DNA of 64,000 bases. It comes from Acidobacteriota bacterium (GTDB taxonomy: Bacteria > Acidobacteriota > Terriglobia > Terriglobales > Acidobacteriaceae). Location: positions 124,001 to 188,000 of the forward strand of contig QIBA01000037.1 in the NCBI GenBank assembly GCA_003225175.1. The letters are read 5' to 3'. Positions 10,678 through 21,195 of the stretch are shown piece by piece. The notes beneath the pieces are model-generated. The model saw nothing but the letters and a program-made list of their open reading frames with translations, did no database searches and had not been told where the DNA came from. Position 1 is the first letter of the stretch. Every line of letters begins with the position of its first letter. The position numbers were made by a program, and so were the translations under genes.

Positions 10678-12621
10678 TCAAGCGAGTGCGGATTTCGCAA
10701 CATCCCGCCCTGCGGCCCGCCACTTCAAGTGGGCTACAACAAGGCGAATTTCGTCGAAGCTGATGGTTTCTGGCAAAGCATCTTTGATCGGCTTTAGACG
10801 TTCCATCCCAACTTTGGCGCAGGCTGTTTCAATCTCCGTGACCTTCTGCTCGCCGATCCAACTGCGCTGAAACTGCAACTGCCCGGCTTCGATCATCTCC
10901 GCGACGAGTTGAACAACACTGCTCATCTGCCTTCCGCGAATGGCTGCAACTTGTGCCAGCGAGTGCCCTCGAGCCAACAGATCAAGCGTTTCAGCCGCGG
11001 GCTTCGATTGCTTCCTTTGAGGCGAGTAGGTCGCTCGTGCTCCCTCATCAAACCGACGCAAAGCCTCGAGTATCTGCTTGCCGTACACTTCGATCTTTCG
11101 TTCGCCGAAGCCGGGTACACGACGAAGATCAGCCAGAGTTCGGGGACGAATACGGCACAACGCCTGAAGCGTTGAGTCGTGCATCACAACAAACGCAGCG
11201 ATCCCCTGTTCTCTTGCCGCGTTTCTACGCCATTCGCGGACATAGTCACTGAGGTCGTAATCAAGGTCAGACTCGGGTTGAGGCGAAGTCGACGGAGTAC
11301 CGTTCTGGGAGAATCCAACCGTCTCTCCCCCCGCTCCAATCTGCTCCGACAGAACATATTTGCGGCGTTTCCGTGTAGCTACCGGTTCCGCAATCTTCAA
11401 CCAGTCTGGTTCGGCGCCACAGACATCGCATGCGCCGCAAGTGTCCCATTTTGGCGTTTCGCCGAAATGTGAGCAAATCTGGAGATGGCGGCATTGCCCT
11501 GTTTCGACAAAGCGCCGAATCTGGTGATAGCGCTGCCAGGATCGTTCCTTTTCAGCCGAATCGCTGATCTGCTCGATGAAGTATGTCAGCAGGCCGACAT
11601 CGCGCGCCTGCCAGAGCAGAAGGCAATCCGCCGGGACTCCGTCCCGCCCGGCACGTCCGGCCTCCTGGTAATACTGCTCGATTGATTTCGGCAGCGCCAG
11701 ATGAATCACCGCGCGGACAGTTGCCTTATTAATCCCCAGGCCAAAAGCGATTGTGCCAATGAGCACGCGAACCTCATCGGACATCCAGCGCTCCTGGTTC
11801 TGCCGGCGCGCCTCGCTGCTCATCTTGCCGTGATAAGCAATGGCCGGAATGCCGCGCTCCTCGACGAAATCGACCGTCTGCTCGACACGGTTGATGGTGG
11901 GCGCATAAACGATAATGTTGCTGCCCGAGTATTGACGCAGGGCTCGCAAAAGTAGAGCCTCCTGCGTGCCAGACTCGCACTGCTTTACTAGATATTTGAG
12001 GTTCGGGCGATGAAAACTCGCGATGTACTTATCTGGGTTGCGCAGCCGCAGTTGCGCGATGATGTCGTGCCTCACATGCCTGGTTGCGCTCGCTGTGAAA
12101 GCGGCAATTGGCACATCCGGAAAATGTTGGCGTAAGGCATTTAGCTGCCTATACTCCGGCCGGAACTCGTGTCCCCATTCGGAAATGCAATGCGCCTCAT
12201 CGATCGCGAAGAGCGAAACCGGCACACGCTTCAGCCATTCGATCGTGTCTCGGCGAGCCAGCCGTTCCGGGGAGAGATAAAGCAGACGAAACCGCCCCTG
12301 AAGTGCATCATGAACCGCCTTTCCCTGGGCGTCAACCGCAAGCGCGCTGTTGAGGCTGGCAGCTGGAATCCCCATTTGCCCTAACTGCGCGATCTGGTCC
12401 TGCATCAACGCAATTAGGGGCGAGATAACGATGACTGTCTTCTCGGAAAGGATCGCGGCGGGGAGTTGATAGCAGAGAGACTTGCCTCCTCCAGTGGGCA
12501 TCACCACACAAGTATCGCGACCGCCGAGCAGACTTGAGACAATGCGCTCTTGCAGCGGACGAAAGGAATCGTAGCCCCAGTATCGCTTCAAAGCTGAAAG
12601 GATTGCCGAGTTGGAATTCAT
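10678..12621 (-). CDS. recQ: ATP-dependent DNA helicase RecQ
   Basis: Superfamily 2 3'-5' DNA helicase for recombination and repair. Counting from a GTG six codons upstream (12639), the Walker A MPTGGGKS is at 47-54, DEAH at 147-150, and a Cys cluster (383, 389, 401, 404, 407) forms the RecQ zinc site. An HRDC-like domain (LCRIRPRTLADLRRVPGFGERKIEVYG) and a C-terminal helix-turn-helix-like stretch (LARGHSLAQVAAIRGR) follow. The ATG at 12621 was preferred because residues then begin MNSNSAILSALKRYWGY, close to where RecQ homology starts. It is downstream of hflX on the same strand with a 34-52 nt gap. Confidence 0.93.
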   Translation of the reverse strand: MNSNSAILSALKRYWGYDSFRPLQERIVSSLLGGRDTCVVMPTGGGKSLCYQLPAAILSEKTVIVISPLIALMQDQIAQLGQMGIPAASLNSALAVDAQGKAVHDALQGRFRLLYLSPERLARRDTIEWLKRVPVSLFAIDEAHCISEWGHEFRPEYRQLNALRQHFPDVPIAAFTASATRHVRHDIIAQLRLRNPDKYIASFHRPNLKYLVKQCESGTQEALLLRALRQYSGSNIIVYAPTINRVEQTVDFVEERGIPAIAYHGKMSSEARRQNQERWMSDEVRVLIGTIAFGLGINKATVRAVIHLALPKSIEQYYQEAGRAGRDGVPADCLLLWQARDVGLLTYFIEQISDSAEKERSWQRYHQIRRFVETGQCRHLQICSHFGETPKWDTCGACDVCGAEPDWLKIAEPVATRKRRKYVLSEQIGAGGETVGFSQNGTPSTSPQPESDLDYDLSDYVREWRRNAAREQGIAAFVVMHDSTLQALCRIRPRTLADLRRVPGFGERKIEVYGKQILEALRRFDEGARATYSPQRKQSKPAAETLDLLARGHSLAQVAAIRGRQMSSVVQLVAEMIEAGQLQFQRSWIGEQKVTEIETACAKVGMERLKPIKDALPETISFDEIRLVVAHLKWRAAGRDVAKSALA

Positions 12622-12673
12622 GCCTGGGATTCGGGGCACACTCTTTTATCACGAGACCCGCAGAGTGCAAAAG

Positions 12674-14158
12674 CTATTCTGAACTTTTACGAAGCTGACG
12701 AACGGAAGATTGCTGCTTATGTGACTGTCGATTTGAAATAACGGAAGTCGTTCGATTCAAGAACGGCTGCAATTGCCGTAAAAGCGACTGTGGACCTTCG
12801 ATACTGAGCTGAACGCGCTCATTTCTGTATTCCCGCTTCAGGACGTTCCCTCGGGCCTCAATCATGGCAAGCACTTTGCCCTCGCTTTGGGGGACGCTAA
12901 TCTCAATGTGGGCTATGGGATCAACTGTGAGTGCAGCATCAATTTTCTGCAGCAGGGTCTCGAGTCCAATCCCCTTTATCGCGGACACTTGAACCACATT
13001 TTCACCGGTAGGAAGCGCATTTCGTTGTGCGGCTGAAAGGAGATCAATTTTGTTCAGAACGTGCACTGCCGGTTTGTTCTGCGCCTCCAGTTCGGCAAGT
13101 ACATTCTCCACTTGCTCCCGCTGTTCGGTCGCGTTTGGACTCGTGGCATCCGCAATATGGAGAATCAACGAAGCGCGCTGCACCTCTTCCAAAGTCGCGC
13201 GGAAAGAAGTGACTAGGGTATGCGGCAGGTTGCGAATGAACCCGACTGTGTCGGAAAGCAGGATTTTGCGTTTGGAAGGTAACGTTATCGAGCGCAAGGT
13301 GGGATCGAGCGTCGCGAACATGCGCGACGAGGCAATAACACCGGCATTAGTCACGGCATTAAATAACGTCGACTTGCCCGCATTCGTATATCCGACCATC
13401 GCGACTGTCTCTACCGGGACGGCTTCGCGCCGCTGGCGCTGCTGAGCTCGCACTCGCCGTACATTCTCGAGCTGCTGCTGAACATGCCGCATACGCCGGT
13501 AAATCTTCCGGCGATCGGTTTCGAGCTGTGTTTCACCGGGGCCGCGAGTACCAATGCCTCCGCCGAGCTGCGACATTTCGGCTCCGCGCCCCGCCAGGCG
13601 AGGCAACAGATATTGCAATTGCGCAAGCTCTACCTGAAGCTGGCCTTCGCGAGTGCGGGCATGCCGCGCAAAGATGTCGAGGATGAGCTGTGTGCGGTCA
13701 ATCACGCGCGCATGCAGCTCGCGTTCGATGTTGCGCTGTTGCGAAGGAGAAAGATCGTGATCGAAAAGGACAACATCTGCAAGCGATCCGGCAACAGCTC
13801 CGGTGATCTCTTCGAGCTTTCCGCGACCAATCAACGTCGCTGGATCCAGCTTGTCGCGACGCTGTATCACTTCGCCGACCACTTCAGCACCGGCGCTTGT
13901 CGCGAGCTCGCGAAATTCCGCCATCGAATCTTCGACAGAGAAGCCGGTACCAAATTTGCGCTTCGACGAACTGTTCTGTTCGTCATTCTCAGGAGATTGC
14001 GCGCGGCAGACTTCTGTCGCCTGTCTCGCCAGACGAGCCTGGGCGCTGGGGCCGCTGCTGCGCTTGGAGCGCAGATCAACTCCCACCAGGAAAGCCCGCT
14101 CCTGCCTGTTGGCAGGATCAGTGCCGGTTGGATTCGGGAAGGAGGGACTCCGTGCCAC
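12674..14158 (-). CDS. hflX: Ribosome-associated GTPase HflX
   Basis: GTPase that splits stalled or hibernating ribosomes. The N-terminal HflX domain includes GRGKLEEI and the signature RRAGRG-like [29 protein letters not shown]. The G domain follows with GYTNAGKS (G1), [11 protein letters not shown] (G3) and NKIDLL (G4). At 494 residues it is slightly longer than average because of N-terminal and linker extensions. The start is GTG with no strong ribosome site. It lies 33 nt after hfq; the hfq-hflX pairing is widely conserved. Confidence 0.95.
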   Translation of the reverse strand: MARSPSFPNPTGTDPANRQERAFLVGVDLRSKRSSGPSAQARLARQATEVCRAQSPENDEQNSSSKRKFGTGFSVEDSMAEFRELATSAGAEVVGEVIQRRDKLDPATLIGRGKLEEITGAVAGSLADVVLFDHDLSPSQQRNIERELHARVIDRTQLILDIFARHARTREGQLQVELAQLQYLLPRLAGRGAEMSQLGGGIGTRGPGETQLETDRRKIYRRMRHVQQQLENVRRVRAQQRQRREAVPVETVAMVGYTNAGKSTLFNAVTNAGVIASSRMFATLDPTLRSITLPSKRKILLSDTVGFIRNLPHTLVTSFRATLEEVQRASLILHIADATSPNATEQREQVENVLAELEAQNKPAVHVLNKIDLLSAAQRNALPTGENVVQVSAIKGIGLETLLQKIDAALTVDPIAHIEISVPQSEGKVLAMIEARGNVLKREYRNERVQLSIEGPQSLLRQLQPFLNRTTSVISNRQSHKQQSSVRQLRKSSE

Positions 14159-14191
14159 TTCAATTGCCCGCGCTATCGCTCAACAGTGCGC

Positions 14192-14509
14192 TCAGCCTTC
14201 GGAAACTGCTGTAGGAGGCGCAGCTTCATGGGCAACGCTCGGGCGCTCCGAAGCGGGCGGTCGATGCTCGGAGGCTGCAGGACGTTCTCCGTAATGCGAG
14301 CCGCGCGCCATCACCACTGTGGAGATCGCATGCTTGAAAATGAGCTGCTCCTGGTTATTGGTTTCGAGTACGACTGAGTATTTATCGAAGGATCGAATGC
14401 GACCGCTCAGTTTTACTCCGCTCATCAGATAAATCGTGATCGGAGACTTGTCCTTGCGAGCTGTATTGAGAAAAGTGTCCTGAATATTCTGCGCCGGCTT
14501 TGTATCCAT
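14192..14509 (-). CDS. hfq: RNA chaperone Hfq
   Basis: Sm-fold hexameric chaperone that pairs small RNAs with mRNAs. The Sm1 part reads [29 protein letters not shown]. The Sm2 part has FDKYSVVLE and FKHAIS, the KHA motif of bacterial Hfq. After the Sm core (about residue 66) a 39-residue tail rich in Pro, Ser and Ala is probably disordered. The ATG at 14509 was chosen because AAGGAGA lies 9 nt upstream and because family homology starts there; an upstream in-frame start would add ten non-conserved residues. Confidence 0.95.
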   Translation of the reverse strand: MDTKPAQNIQDTFLNTARKDKSPITIYLMSGVKLSGRIRSFDKYSVVLETNNQEQLIFKHAISTVVMARGSHYGERPAASEHRPPASERPSVAHEAAPPTAVSEG

Positions 14510-14808
14510 TTTGCCGATCTCTCCTTGAACGAGAACCACATAGGAACGCGGGAACGTCCATCAATAACGCCAGTCCTTAAAATAGACCCGGAGGGCGGTC
14601 TTGGCAAATCTGGAAGCTGAGTTGGCGGCGGGTCCTGCAGAAGGCGCGATTTGGCGCGGATCCCAGCAGGTATTAACACGCGACAGGAGGGCGAGTTGCG
14701 TTCTGGGAAGCGTATGATCCGCGCATCGAACCGAGTGTTATCAGCATCTACTTCATAGGTTCCCAAGTTAGAAATAATAAAAAAGTAAAGTCCATGGAGG
14801 CAAGACAA

Positions 14809-15372
14809 ATGAGGTTATTGGCAACGTTTGTAGTTCTCGGGGGCCTCGCTTTCGCCCAGTCGGGCAGCAACACTCAGCTGGCGATCCGTCCGGGGACACT
14901 GGACCCGAACGAGCAGCGCATCGTGAAAGAAGTTCGTCATGAGCTAGTCATGCTGCCGTATTACTCATTGTTCGATGATCTTGAGTATTCCGTGAACGGG
15001 GACGCCGTTACCTTGCTCGGCTCCGTAGTAAATCCGACGCTGAAGAAAGATGCTGAGAACGCGGTAAAACGGATTGAAGGCGTAAACACGGTCAACAATC
15101 AAATTAAGGTACTGCCGCCTTCCCCAATGGATGATCGCATTCGACAGCAGGTAGCGCGAGCGATCTCGAATCAGGGTGGCCTGTACCGCTACTTCATGGG
15201 AGCGGTGCCTTCGATCCACATCATCGTGGATGGCGGTCATGTAACCCTGAAGGGCGTAGTAGACAACGAGGCCGATGATACGCAGGCAAAGTTAGCTGCG
15301 AATCAGGTGCCGGGCGTCTTCTCAGTCAAGGACGAACTCCAAGTCGTGAATCAGAAGGCGGCCAAGAAGTAA
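14809..15372 (+). CDS. Exported BON-domain protein
   Basis: A 187-residue envelope protein with two BON (OsmY-like) domains, thought to bind phospholipid or other hydrophobic surfaces. The signal peptide MRLLATFVVLGGLAFAQ is clear. The first BON (about 35-95) contains LTLLGSVVNPTLKKDAENAVKRIEGV; the second (about 110-180) contains HVTLKGVVDNEADDTQAKLAANQVPGV. The start at 14809 was preferred over the ATG 15 nt upstream because GGAGG (14796-14800) then has ideal spacing. It is divergent from hfq across about 300 nt. Confidence 0.88.
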   Translation: MRLLATFVVLGGLAFAQSGSNTQLAIRPGTLDPNEQRIVKEVRHELVMLPYYSLFDDLEYSVNGDAVTLLGSVVNPTLKKDAENAVKRIEGVNTVNNQIKVLPPSPMDDRIRQQVARAISNQGGLYRYFMGAVPSIHIIVDGGHVTLKGVVDNEADDTQAKLAANQVPGVFSVKDELQVVNQKAAKK

Positions 15373-15473
15373 GTGCTTTGCAAGTCCAAGGCGATAGCTG
15401 CGATGACGCTCGGCCAACGTGAGCTGTCGCCTTTCGCATCCGCTTAAGTGTGCAGGACGTACAACAGAGCGGA

Positions 15474-17309
15474 ATGTTATATGGGAGCGACGTTACTCCC
15501 TCAATTGGCGAGTACGCCATCATCGGCGATTGCAGATCAGCAGCGCTGATATCCAAAAACGGCTCACTCGACTGGCTGTGTTGGCCCTGGTTCGACAGTC
15601 CTTCACTTTTCGGTGCAATTCTGGACTTGGGAAAGGGAGGTTTTTGGCGAGTCTCTCCCGCCGGCGAGCATAGAAGTACCCGCCGATATCTTCCGGGCAC
15701 CAACGTTCTCGAAACCACCTTCCAGTCTGAAACGGGAACACTCCGCCTCCTCGACTGCATGCCGGTTTACGATCTGGCTTATGAACGCCAACACATGATT
15801 CCCGATCGGGAAGTCCTACGGATCGTCGAGTGCACGTCAGGCGAAGTGCAGTTGGAAGCTGCGTTTTGCCCTGCTCCTAAATATGGAACCGTCCGCGCTC
15901 ACTGGAGGCAGCAGAAAAGTCTTGGGATTCACGTGCAGTTCATCGGCGGAGCTCTGTGGCTACGCAGCGATCTGGATTGGCAAATGAAAGGAGATCATGC
16001 CCAATGTGAGGCGCGGCTCCGCGCCGGGGACCGCAAGTACTGCTCGCTGGTCATGATGCAGCATGGACCCGCGGTGCTGTCTCCTCTCGGGGATTCCTCC
16101 GAAGCTGCGCTTTCGCAGACCGTAGCATGGTGGAGGAAGTGGTCTGCGCGATGCGAATATCAGGGACCATTTCGGGAGAACGTACTACGCAGTGCGCTGG
16201 TGCTAAAGCTTCTAAACTTCGCACCGTCAGGAGCAATCGTCGCTGCTCCCAGCACGTCGCTTCCCGAGCACATTGGTGGAAATCTGAATTGGGACTACCG
16301 CTATTGCTGGCTGCGAGACGCCTCTCTGACCGTCTCCGCACTCTTTGGACTTGGATATCACGATGAAGCGGAGTCTTTCATTGATTGGCTGCTGTATTCC
16401 ACTAATCTTACGCAGCCGCGGCTGCTGGTTATGTACACGGTCTACGGCAAACCCGTAAGAAAAGAACGGGAAATGAACTGGAAGGGATATCGCAACTCCC
16501 GGCCGGTGCGCATAGGCAATGATGCCCGCGGCCAGTTGCAGCTCGATGTTTATGGCGAAGTGATCTCGGCCGCCGCGCAGTTGGACGAGTACAACAAGTC
16601 CATCGATCGCTCCAGTGGACGGGTACTGCGCGGCATCGGGAAGTATGTCTGGGAGCATTGGACCTTGCCGGATAAAGGCATCTGGGAGCCGCGGGCTGGA
16701 GATCAGCATCACACCCACTCCAAAGTCATGTGCTGGGTTGCCATGAAGAAGCTGTTAGAGCTTTATGACGCGGGGCTGCTGAAAAAGCTGGATCGCGAAA
16801 CAGCTAAGCATACGCTTGAGGAAATAGAGGGAACGATCAAGCAAAAAGCCTGGAATGAGGAGCGGCAGACTTACACCGCCATTTTTGGAGGATCGGAGGT
16901 TGATGCGAGCCTTTTGCTACTGGCAAAGCATGGATTTGAGCGCGCAGATTCAGAACGAATGCGCCGGACGTATCAATGCATCCGAAAAGAAATCGGCACC
17001 GGCAGGGGACTTCTTTATCGATATCGCAATAGACTGAGTTCCGGCGAGGGCGCATTTGGCATCTGCTCCTTTTGGCTGGCAGAGTATCTGGCTTTGGGAG
17101 GGGGCTCCATTGAGGAAGCCGAATCGGAGTTCCAACGCCTTCTCGAGTATGGCAATGATCTTGGTCTCTTTTCCGAGGAGATGGATCCCAGAACGGCAGA
17201 AGCTCTAGGGAACTTTCCCCAGGGATTCACGCATGTAGGCTTGATAAACGCGGCTCTTACAATGGCTGATCGGCGCGAGAAAGAGACGAAGCGAGAGCAA
17301 GCTGCATGA
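15474..17309 (+). CDS. Glycoside hydrolase family 15 (glucoamylase/trehalase-like)
   Basis: Cytoplasmic (alpha/alpha)6-barrel glucosidase. The N-terminal GEYAIIGDCRSAALISKNGSLDWLC is typical of bacterial GH15. NWDYRYCWLRDASLT forms part of the substrate site. The likely catalytic acid is Glu in GIWEPR and the base is Glu in LFSEE. It is about 611 residues long. Related enzymes include both trehalases and malto-oligosaccharide glucosidases, so the substrate is open. ATG 15474 was preferred; a GTG eight codons upstream (15450) is also in frame. There is no signal peptide. The next gene overlaps its stop by 4 nt. Confidence 0.88.
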   Translation: MLYGSDVTPSIGEYAIIGDCRSAALISKNGSLDWLCWPWFDSPSLFGAILDLGKGGFWRVSPAGEHRSTRRYLPGTNVLETTFQSETGTLRLLDCMPVYDLAYERQHMIPDREVLRIVECTSGEVQLEAAFCPAPKYGTVRAHWRQQKSLGIHVQFIGGALWLRSDLDWQMKGDHAQCEARLRAGDRKYCSLVMMQHGPAVLSPLGDSSEAALSQTVAWWRKWSARCEYQGPFRENVLRSALVLKLLNFAPSGAIVAAPSTSLPEHIGGNLNWDYRYCWLRDASLTVSALFGLGYHDEAESFIDWLLYSTNLTQPRLLVMYTVYGKPVRKEREMNWKGYRNSRPVRIGNDARGQLQLDVYGEVISAAAQLDEYNKSIDRSSGRVLRGIGKYVWEHWTLPDKGIWEPRAGDQHHTHSKVMCWVAMKKLLELYDAGLLKKLDRETAKHTLEEIEGTIKQKAWNEERQTYTAIFGGSEVDASLLLLAKHGFERADSERMRRTYQCIRKEIGTGRGLLYRYRNRLSSGEGAFGICSFWLAEYLALGGGSIEEAESEFQRLLEYGNDLGLFSEEMDPRTAEALGNFPQGFTHVGLINAALTMADRREKETKREQAA

Positions 17310-17788
17310 CGCTTCAACTCCACTGGAGCAGTTGGCTGTTTTGGGGATTTGTTGCCAGTCTCGCCTTGGTGAGCGCTGAAAGCATTGCACAGGGCTTGGG
17401 GCTCACTCGGCTTAACTTGCCCTTGATCCTGGGCTCTGCAATTTCTCCGCATCGCGATCGCGCACGAGCACTCGGTATCGTCATTCACATCGGTATAGGG
17501 TGGCTGTTCTCTCTTTTTTATGTAGTCGCGATGCAATTTCTGGGGGGTCCCACCTGGTATCGGGGTGCTCTCATCGGACTTGCTCACGCTCTATTCATTT
17601 GCCTCATCGGCTGGCAAGCATTGCCGGGAATACACCCACGCATGGCGAGTGAAACGCATGGACCAACCTCAACTCGCATGCTGGAGCCGCCAGGCTTTAT
17701 GGGACTGAATTATGGCGTCAGTACGCCGACGGCGGTCTTCGCAACCCATGCAATCTTCGGCTCTATCATTGGGCACTTCTATCGCTAA
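17306..17788 (+). CDS. Multi-pass membrane protein, unknown
   Basis: A 160-residue protein with about four hydrophobic segments (about 10-30, 50-75, 80-100 and 138-158). It is not recognised as a named family. ATGA overlap with the GH15 gene implies translational coupling, but no sugar-transport signature is visible. Conserved-looking loops are SPHRDRARALG and PGFMGLNYG. After the stop a CAAGCC/GGCTTG hairpin (17811-17829) may end transcription. Confidence 0.72.
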   Translation: MTLQLHWSSWLFWGFVASLALVSAESIAQGLGLTRLNLPLILGSAISPHRDRARALGIVIHIGIGWLFSLFYVVAMQFLGGPTWYRGALIGLAHALFICLIGWQALPGIHPRMASETHGPTSTRMLEPPGFMGLNYGVSTPTAVFATHAIFGSIIGHFYR

Positions 17789-17970
17789 GTGAGAGCACTT
17801 AATCCTAACTCAAGCCTATTGCCGGCTTGGATCGTAGAACTCTCATTCTTGCTTGTATATTTCCTATCCATGTCCCGATCTGGAACAATCTGAAATGGTA
17901 CTAAGCAGGGTTAAGTAGGGTAATTTTCGGGGTTCCGGCTCTCGATTGCGTGTGAGAGGATGCTCCAGAC

Positions 17971-18366
17971 ATGACTGAATCTCGACCGAAAGTCTTAAGC
18001 ATTGATGACAATCTATCGCTCAACTCGATGCGCCAAATGGTCCTCTCCGTTAGCGGGTTCGATTGCGATTTAGCCGGGACAGCCGAACAGGCGCTAGCTA
18101 TGGTTCTTACCAGTTATTACGACGCCATTTTGCTCGATTATTATCTTCCCGGAACGACAGGTACGCAGGTAGCGAAGACCATCAAGACGTTGCGGCCCCA
18201 AGTCCCAATCATAGTCGTTACCGGCGAAGAGGTGTACGAGCACAGCGACGCCGTTCACAGTTACGTCATCAAAGGTGAGGGGCCGGAGGTCCTTTTAGCG
18301 CGGCTTCGCGCCGTTGTAACCTCTAAGAGCATGATCGCTCAGGCCATGCATGCCGCTGCAAGTTGA
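17971..18366 (+). CDS. Stand-alone response regulator receiver
   Basis: A 131-residue CheY-like receiver without output domain. Residues KVLSIDDNLSLN give the acidic pair, ILLDYYLPG the phospho-acceptor Asp (about 55), VVTGEE the Thr switch position and VIKGEG the conserved Lys. It probably acts by protein-protein contact downstream of an unlinked histidine kinase. No kinase gene is adjacent. A GAGAGG ribosome site lies about 10 nt before the ATG. Confidence 0.88.
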   Translation: MTESRPKVLSIDDNLSLNSMRQMVLSVSGFDCDLAGTAEQALAMVLTSYYDAILLDYYLPGTTGTQVAKTIKTLRPQVPIIVVTGEEVYEHSDAVHSYVIKGEGPEVLLARLRAVVTSKSMIAQAMHAAAS

Positions 18367-18443
18367 GAAAAGCAGCACTGGGCAATTAGCGAACAGCTAA
18401 AAATCCGAAGGCGCGAGTTCTTCTTCTGCCTGCCGTCCATTGC

Positions 18444-20810
18444 TTATTGCCGATTGCTTTTCGCGGGCGTCAGAACCAGCACATCCGTCACATTCTGCTC
18501 AATACCCTCCTTTGAATAGAGCAAAGGGAAATACTGTCCGGCTGCCCAAACGGGGAGGAGGTCAGAGTAATGCCGGCTGCCAGGCTCGCCGGATTGACCT
18601 GGAGTGTTGATTGCGAGGGAATTATCCCAGTTGCTCAAGTCAAAGATCTCTCGATAGCTGGCGCCGGAGGCCTGCCGATATCCGGCGGTTCCGGAGCCAG
18701 TCGCATTTACAGTATTGGCATCTCCCGGTCTTGCGACCGGCCCGAGATCGAAGAGTCCCTTGGCTCCCTGCAGTTGATCAAGCGGGTGCCTGAACGTCAT
18801 GGTGTGCAGCGAGCCCCACGACCACAAGGCTGGATCGGGTCCTGCCTGTTGTTCTAATTCGTGTCCCGCGTCGGCAAGTGTTGAGAGCAACAGGCGTTGT
18901 TGCTGATCAGCTGGCAAAAACTTGAGAAAATCCATGGCTTGTTGCGTGTTCAAATGGACCGTTTTCGGCGCTGATGTGCCGGCGATCTTTTCCAGCAAGG
19001 CACTCCGCACGTGGTTCTCCCAAATTTCGTAAAGCCCAGCGGCAACCGCAGTGGAGCGCATCATGCGGTCCCAGTCTTTCAGGATCTCGAGAAAGCGACG
19101 CTCAGGACCGTCGCTATGCCGAGGCAACATGCGGATGAGTTGATCGGCGGGCAGCGAATAGACATCGCGCTGCAATTCTTCGACATCCTGCAGGCGTATC
19201 TTGCGTTGCCTCTCCGCAAATTCGGACAAGACCTGACGAATCCTCTCAACGCGATACGTTGCCCATTCATATCCCACCTTGTACTTGTAGTTTTCGGCGA
19301 AGGTGCGATTATTAGCAGTGGCAAACCATCCTTCCACAGGATTGAAAGTGCGAGGCAGCTGCTCCAGCGGTACGAAGCCCGACCATTCATGGCCGCCATC
19401 GACTCCCATTATGGGAAGCAGGCCGGTCCAGGTGCGAATCGGAGTTAGTCCCGCCGACTGTTCTCCTATATTTCCCTCGGTATCGGCGTAGACCATGTTT
19501 TCCGGAGGAAGCTTCCAACGCTCGAGCGCGGCGAGAAACTCGTTCCAGTTTTGTGCACGATCCAGCGAGAGTGAAGCCAGATATCCGGCAGTCCCGGGTT
19601 CGGCTCCCACCCAACGCAACGCCAGCGCACGATTGTGGGAGGCGGCTTCCCAGAGCAGGGGCCCGTGCTGAGTGAATTTGAGCGTTATCGTTTCGGGAGA
19701 GCCGTCTTTCACCTGGATGACCGACCTCTCGGTTCGCATTGCCTGCCACTTCCCATTGCGCTTGTACTCCAGCGGATTCGCCGGGTTGAGTTCCTCGATG
19801 TAAAGATCCTGTTGATCGACAGGGAAGATCGTTAGTCCCCAGGCGATGTGCTGGTTGTGTCCGATGGCAACCCCGGGTAAGGCGGGTTCGCCGGCACCAA
19901 TTACGTCCCATCCTGGCGCACTCAAATGCACCATGTAACGTAGAGACGGCAAAGCGATCACGCGATGCGGATCGTTGGCTAGTATCGGTTTGCCGCTCTC
20001 AGTCAGCTTGCCGGAAATCGTCCAGTTGTTGCTTCCCACGGGAGCGTTGTGAACTGCAAATTCGATGCGCGTGTCCCCACCGACCAATCCATCAAGCAAG
20101 TTCGGCGAAAGACCGGAATAATCGACGCCCTCGGCCGCATCAAGCTTAGCGGGTGGATCGGGATCGAGGATTCGTTGGGTTTTCTCGGCCCCGATCTTCG
20201 TCAAGAGCTCAGCATTTGTCAGCTCGATACGAGCATTTCCCGTCATCGAGTAAGCTGCGATCCGCGAGAGGCAATCTTCAGGCTTCCATGGCTCGGGCCT
20301 GAAGCCGGCTAGTTGAAAACTGATTGGCAGCCCCGGACCAGTTTGGGAATTCAAGTAGCGTATGTAAGCGTTTATGCCATCAGTAAACGCCGACAATATC
20401 GACAGAGTATCCGTCGCGTAACTCTTGTATTCGCGCCGCACATCGCCGCGATATTTGAGCAGGCGGGCAAAACGATCGCGGTCAATTGCGAACTTGCCCA
20501 AGACTTCTGCCAGCCTTCCCTGTCCTGCACGCTTCCATAACTCCATTTGGAAGAGACGATCCTGCGCGGCCACGAACCCCTGGGCAAAGAACAGATCGTG
20601 CTGATTCGCCGCATAAATGTGCGCAACGCCCCAATTATCGCGCATGACCGTCACCGGGCTTTGCAAACCATCAAGCTTGAGCTCTCCCGCAATGGGAGGA
20701 TTGGCTTTTTGCGCCCGCTCAACGAGGTCTGATGAGCCTTCATGCCGGCCAACTGCAGAGGCAGAGAAGAGGAGGAGAACGGCCGCGAATAGTGTGCGCG
20801 CAGATTTCAT
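18444..20810 (-). CDS. Penicillin acylase family Ntn hydrolase (788 aa)
   Basis: Exported N-terminal-nucleophile amidohydrolase (peptidase S45 type). After a signal peptide (about 1-21) comes the alpha chain with VMRDNWGVAHIYA and FFAQGFVAAQDRLFQMELWKRAG. The predicted self-cleavage site is before Ser260 in APVGSNNWTISG. LANDPHR and the beta-chain motif EGWFATANNRT follow. It is full length. The family hydrolyses acyl amides, including beta-lactam side chains and N-acyl homoserine lactones; the substrate here is unknown. It would act in the periplasm as an alpha/beta heterodimer. A second family member is encoded at 27084. Confidence 0.92.
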   Translation of the reverse strand: MKSARTLFAAVLLLFSASAVGRHEGSSDLVERAQKANPPIAGELKLDGLQSPVTVMRDNWGVAHIYAANQHDLFFAQGFVAAQDRLFQMELWKRAGQGRLAEVLGKFAIDRDRFARLLKYRGDVRREYKSYATDTLSILSAFTDGINAYIRYLNSQTGPGLPISFQLAGFRPEPWKPEDCLSRIAAYSMTGNARIELTNAELLTKIGAEKTQRILDPDPPAKLDAAEGVDYSGLSPNLLDGLVGGDTRIEFAVHNAPVGSNNWTISGKLTESGKPILANDPHRVIALPSLRYMVHLSAPGWDVIGAGEPALPGVAIGHNQHIAWGLTIFPVDQQDLYIEELNPANPLEYKRNGKWQAMRTERSVIQVKDGSPETITLKFTQHGPLLWEAASHNRALALRWVGAEPGTAGYLASLSLDRAQNWNEFLAALERWKLPPENMVYADTEGNIGEQSAGLTPIRTWTGLLPIMGVDGGHEWSGFVPLEQLPRTFNPVEGWFATANNRTFAENYKYKVGYEWATYRVERIRQVLSEFAERQRKIRLQDVEELQRDVYSLPADQLIRMLPRHSDGPERRFLEILKDWDRMMRSTAVAAGLYEIWENHVRSALLEKIAGTSAPKTVHLNTQQAMDFLKFLPADQQQRLLLSTLADAGHELEQQAGPDPALWSWGSLHTMTFRHPLDQLQGAKGLFDLGPVARPGDANTVNATGSGTAGYRQASGASYREIFDLSNWDNSLAINTPGQSGEPGSRHYSDLLPVWAAGQYFPLLYSKEGIEQNVTDVLVLTPAKSNRQ

Positions 20811-20872
20811 CGCGCAACGATTATAGGGGCGGTGGAGGAATTGATTTCCGAGCGGAAAACGGGAAAAGAGGT

Positions 20873-21094
20873 TTAAATAATACGAATCGTCGGACAGCTC
20901 TCGATATCACTGATAGAGCGACTACTGGCATGACGTTCCAAAATGTGGCGCTGAAATGCCGCGGTCCATAGGTGATGAGTGTCTGCGGAATCCAGTTCCC
21001 TCGACGAAGCGTTCACCACCAGGAATTCATCGCAAAGCGAGCACTGACGCGTGACGCCGCCAATCTGTCCGAAGAATGTAAAGTGATTTGCCAC
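20873..21094 (-). CDS. Small CxxC / H-x4-H protein, hypothetical
   Basis: A 73-residue ORF beginning GTG. It contains CSLC at 18-21 and H-x4-H at 50-55, a plausible zinc-binding arrangement in a cytoplasmic protein. No clear ribosome site precedes it, and no family was recognised. It lies 63 nt upstream of the acylase gene on the same strand. Coding status is uncertain; the spaced Cys/His residues favour a real gene. Confidence 0.45.
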   Translation of the reverse strand: MANHFTFFGQIGGVTRQCSLCDEFLVVNASSRELDSADTHHLWTAAFQRHILERHASSRSISDIESCPTIRII

Positions 21095-21195
21095 GGTCTG
21101 AGTATCTATCGAAGACCCGAGACACGCAATTTACGCTGGTAACGGCAGAGTGGGTACTTTGGAATTGCCCCGCAAAACGCGTTTTTCAAAAGCAG

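Noticed and set aside
13484-14377. 297-codon plus-strand ORF
   Set aside because: Antisense to hflX and the hfq 3' end, without recognisable domain or ribosome site; hflX is certain.
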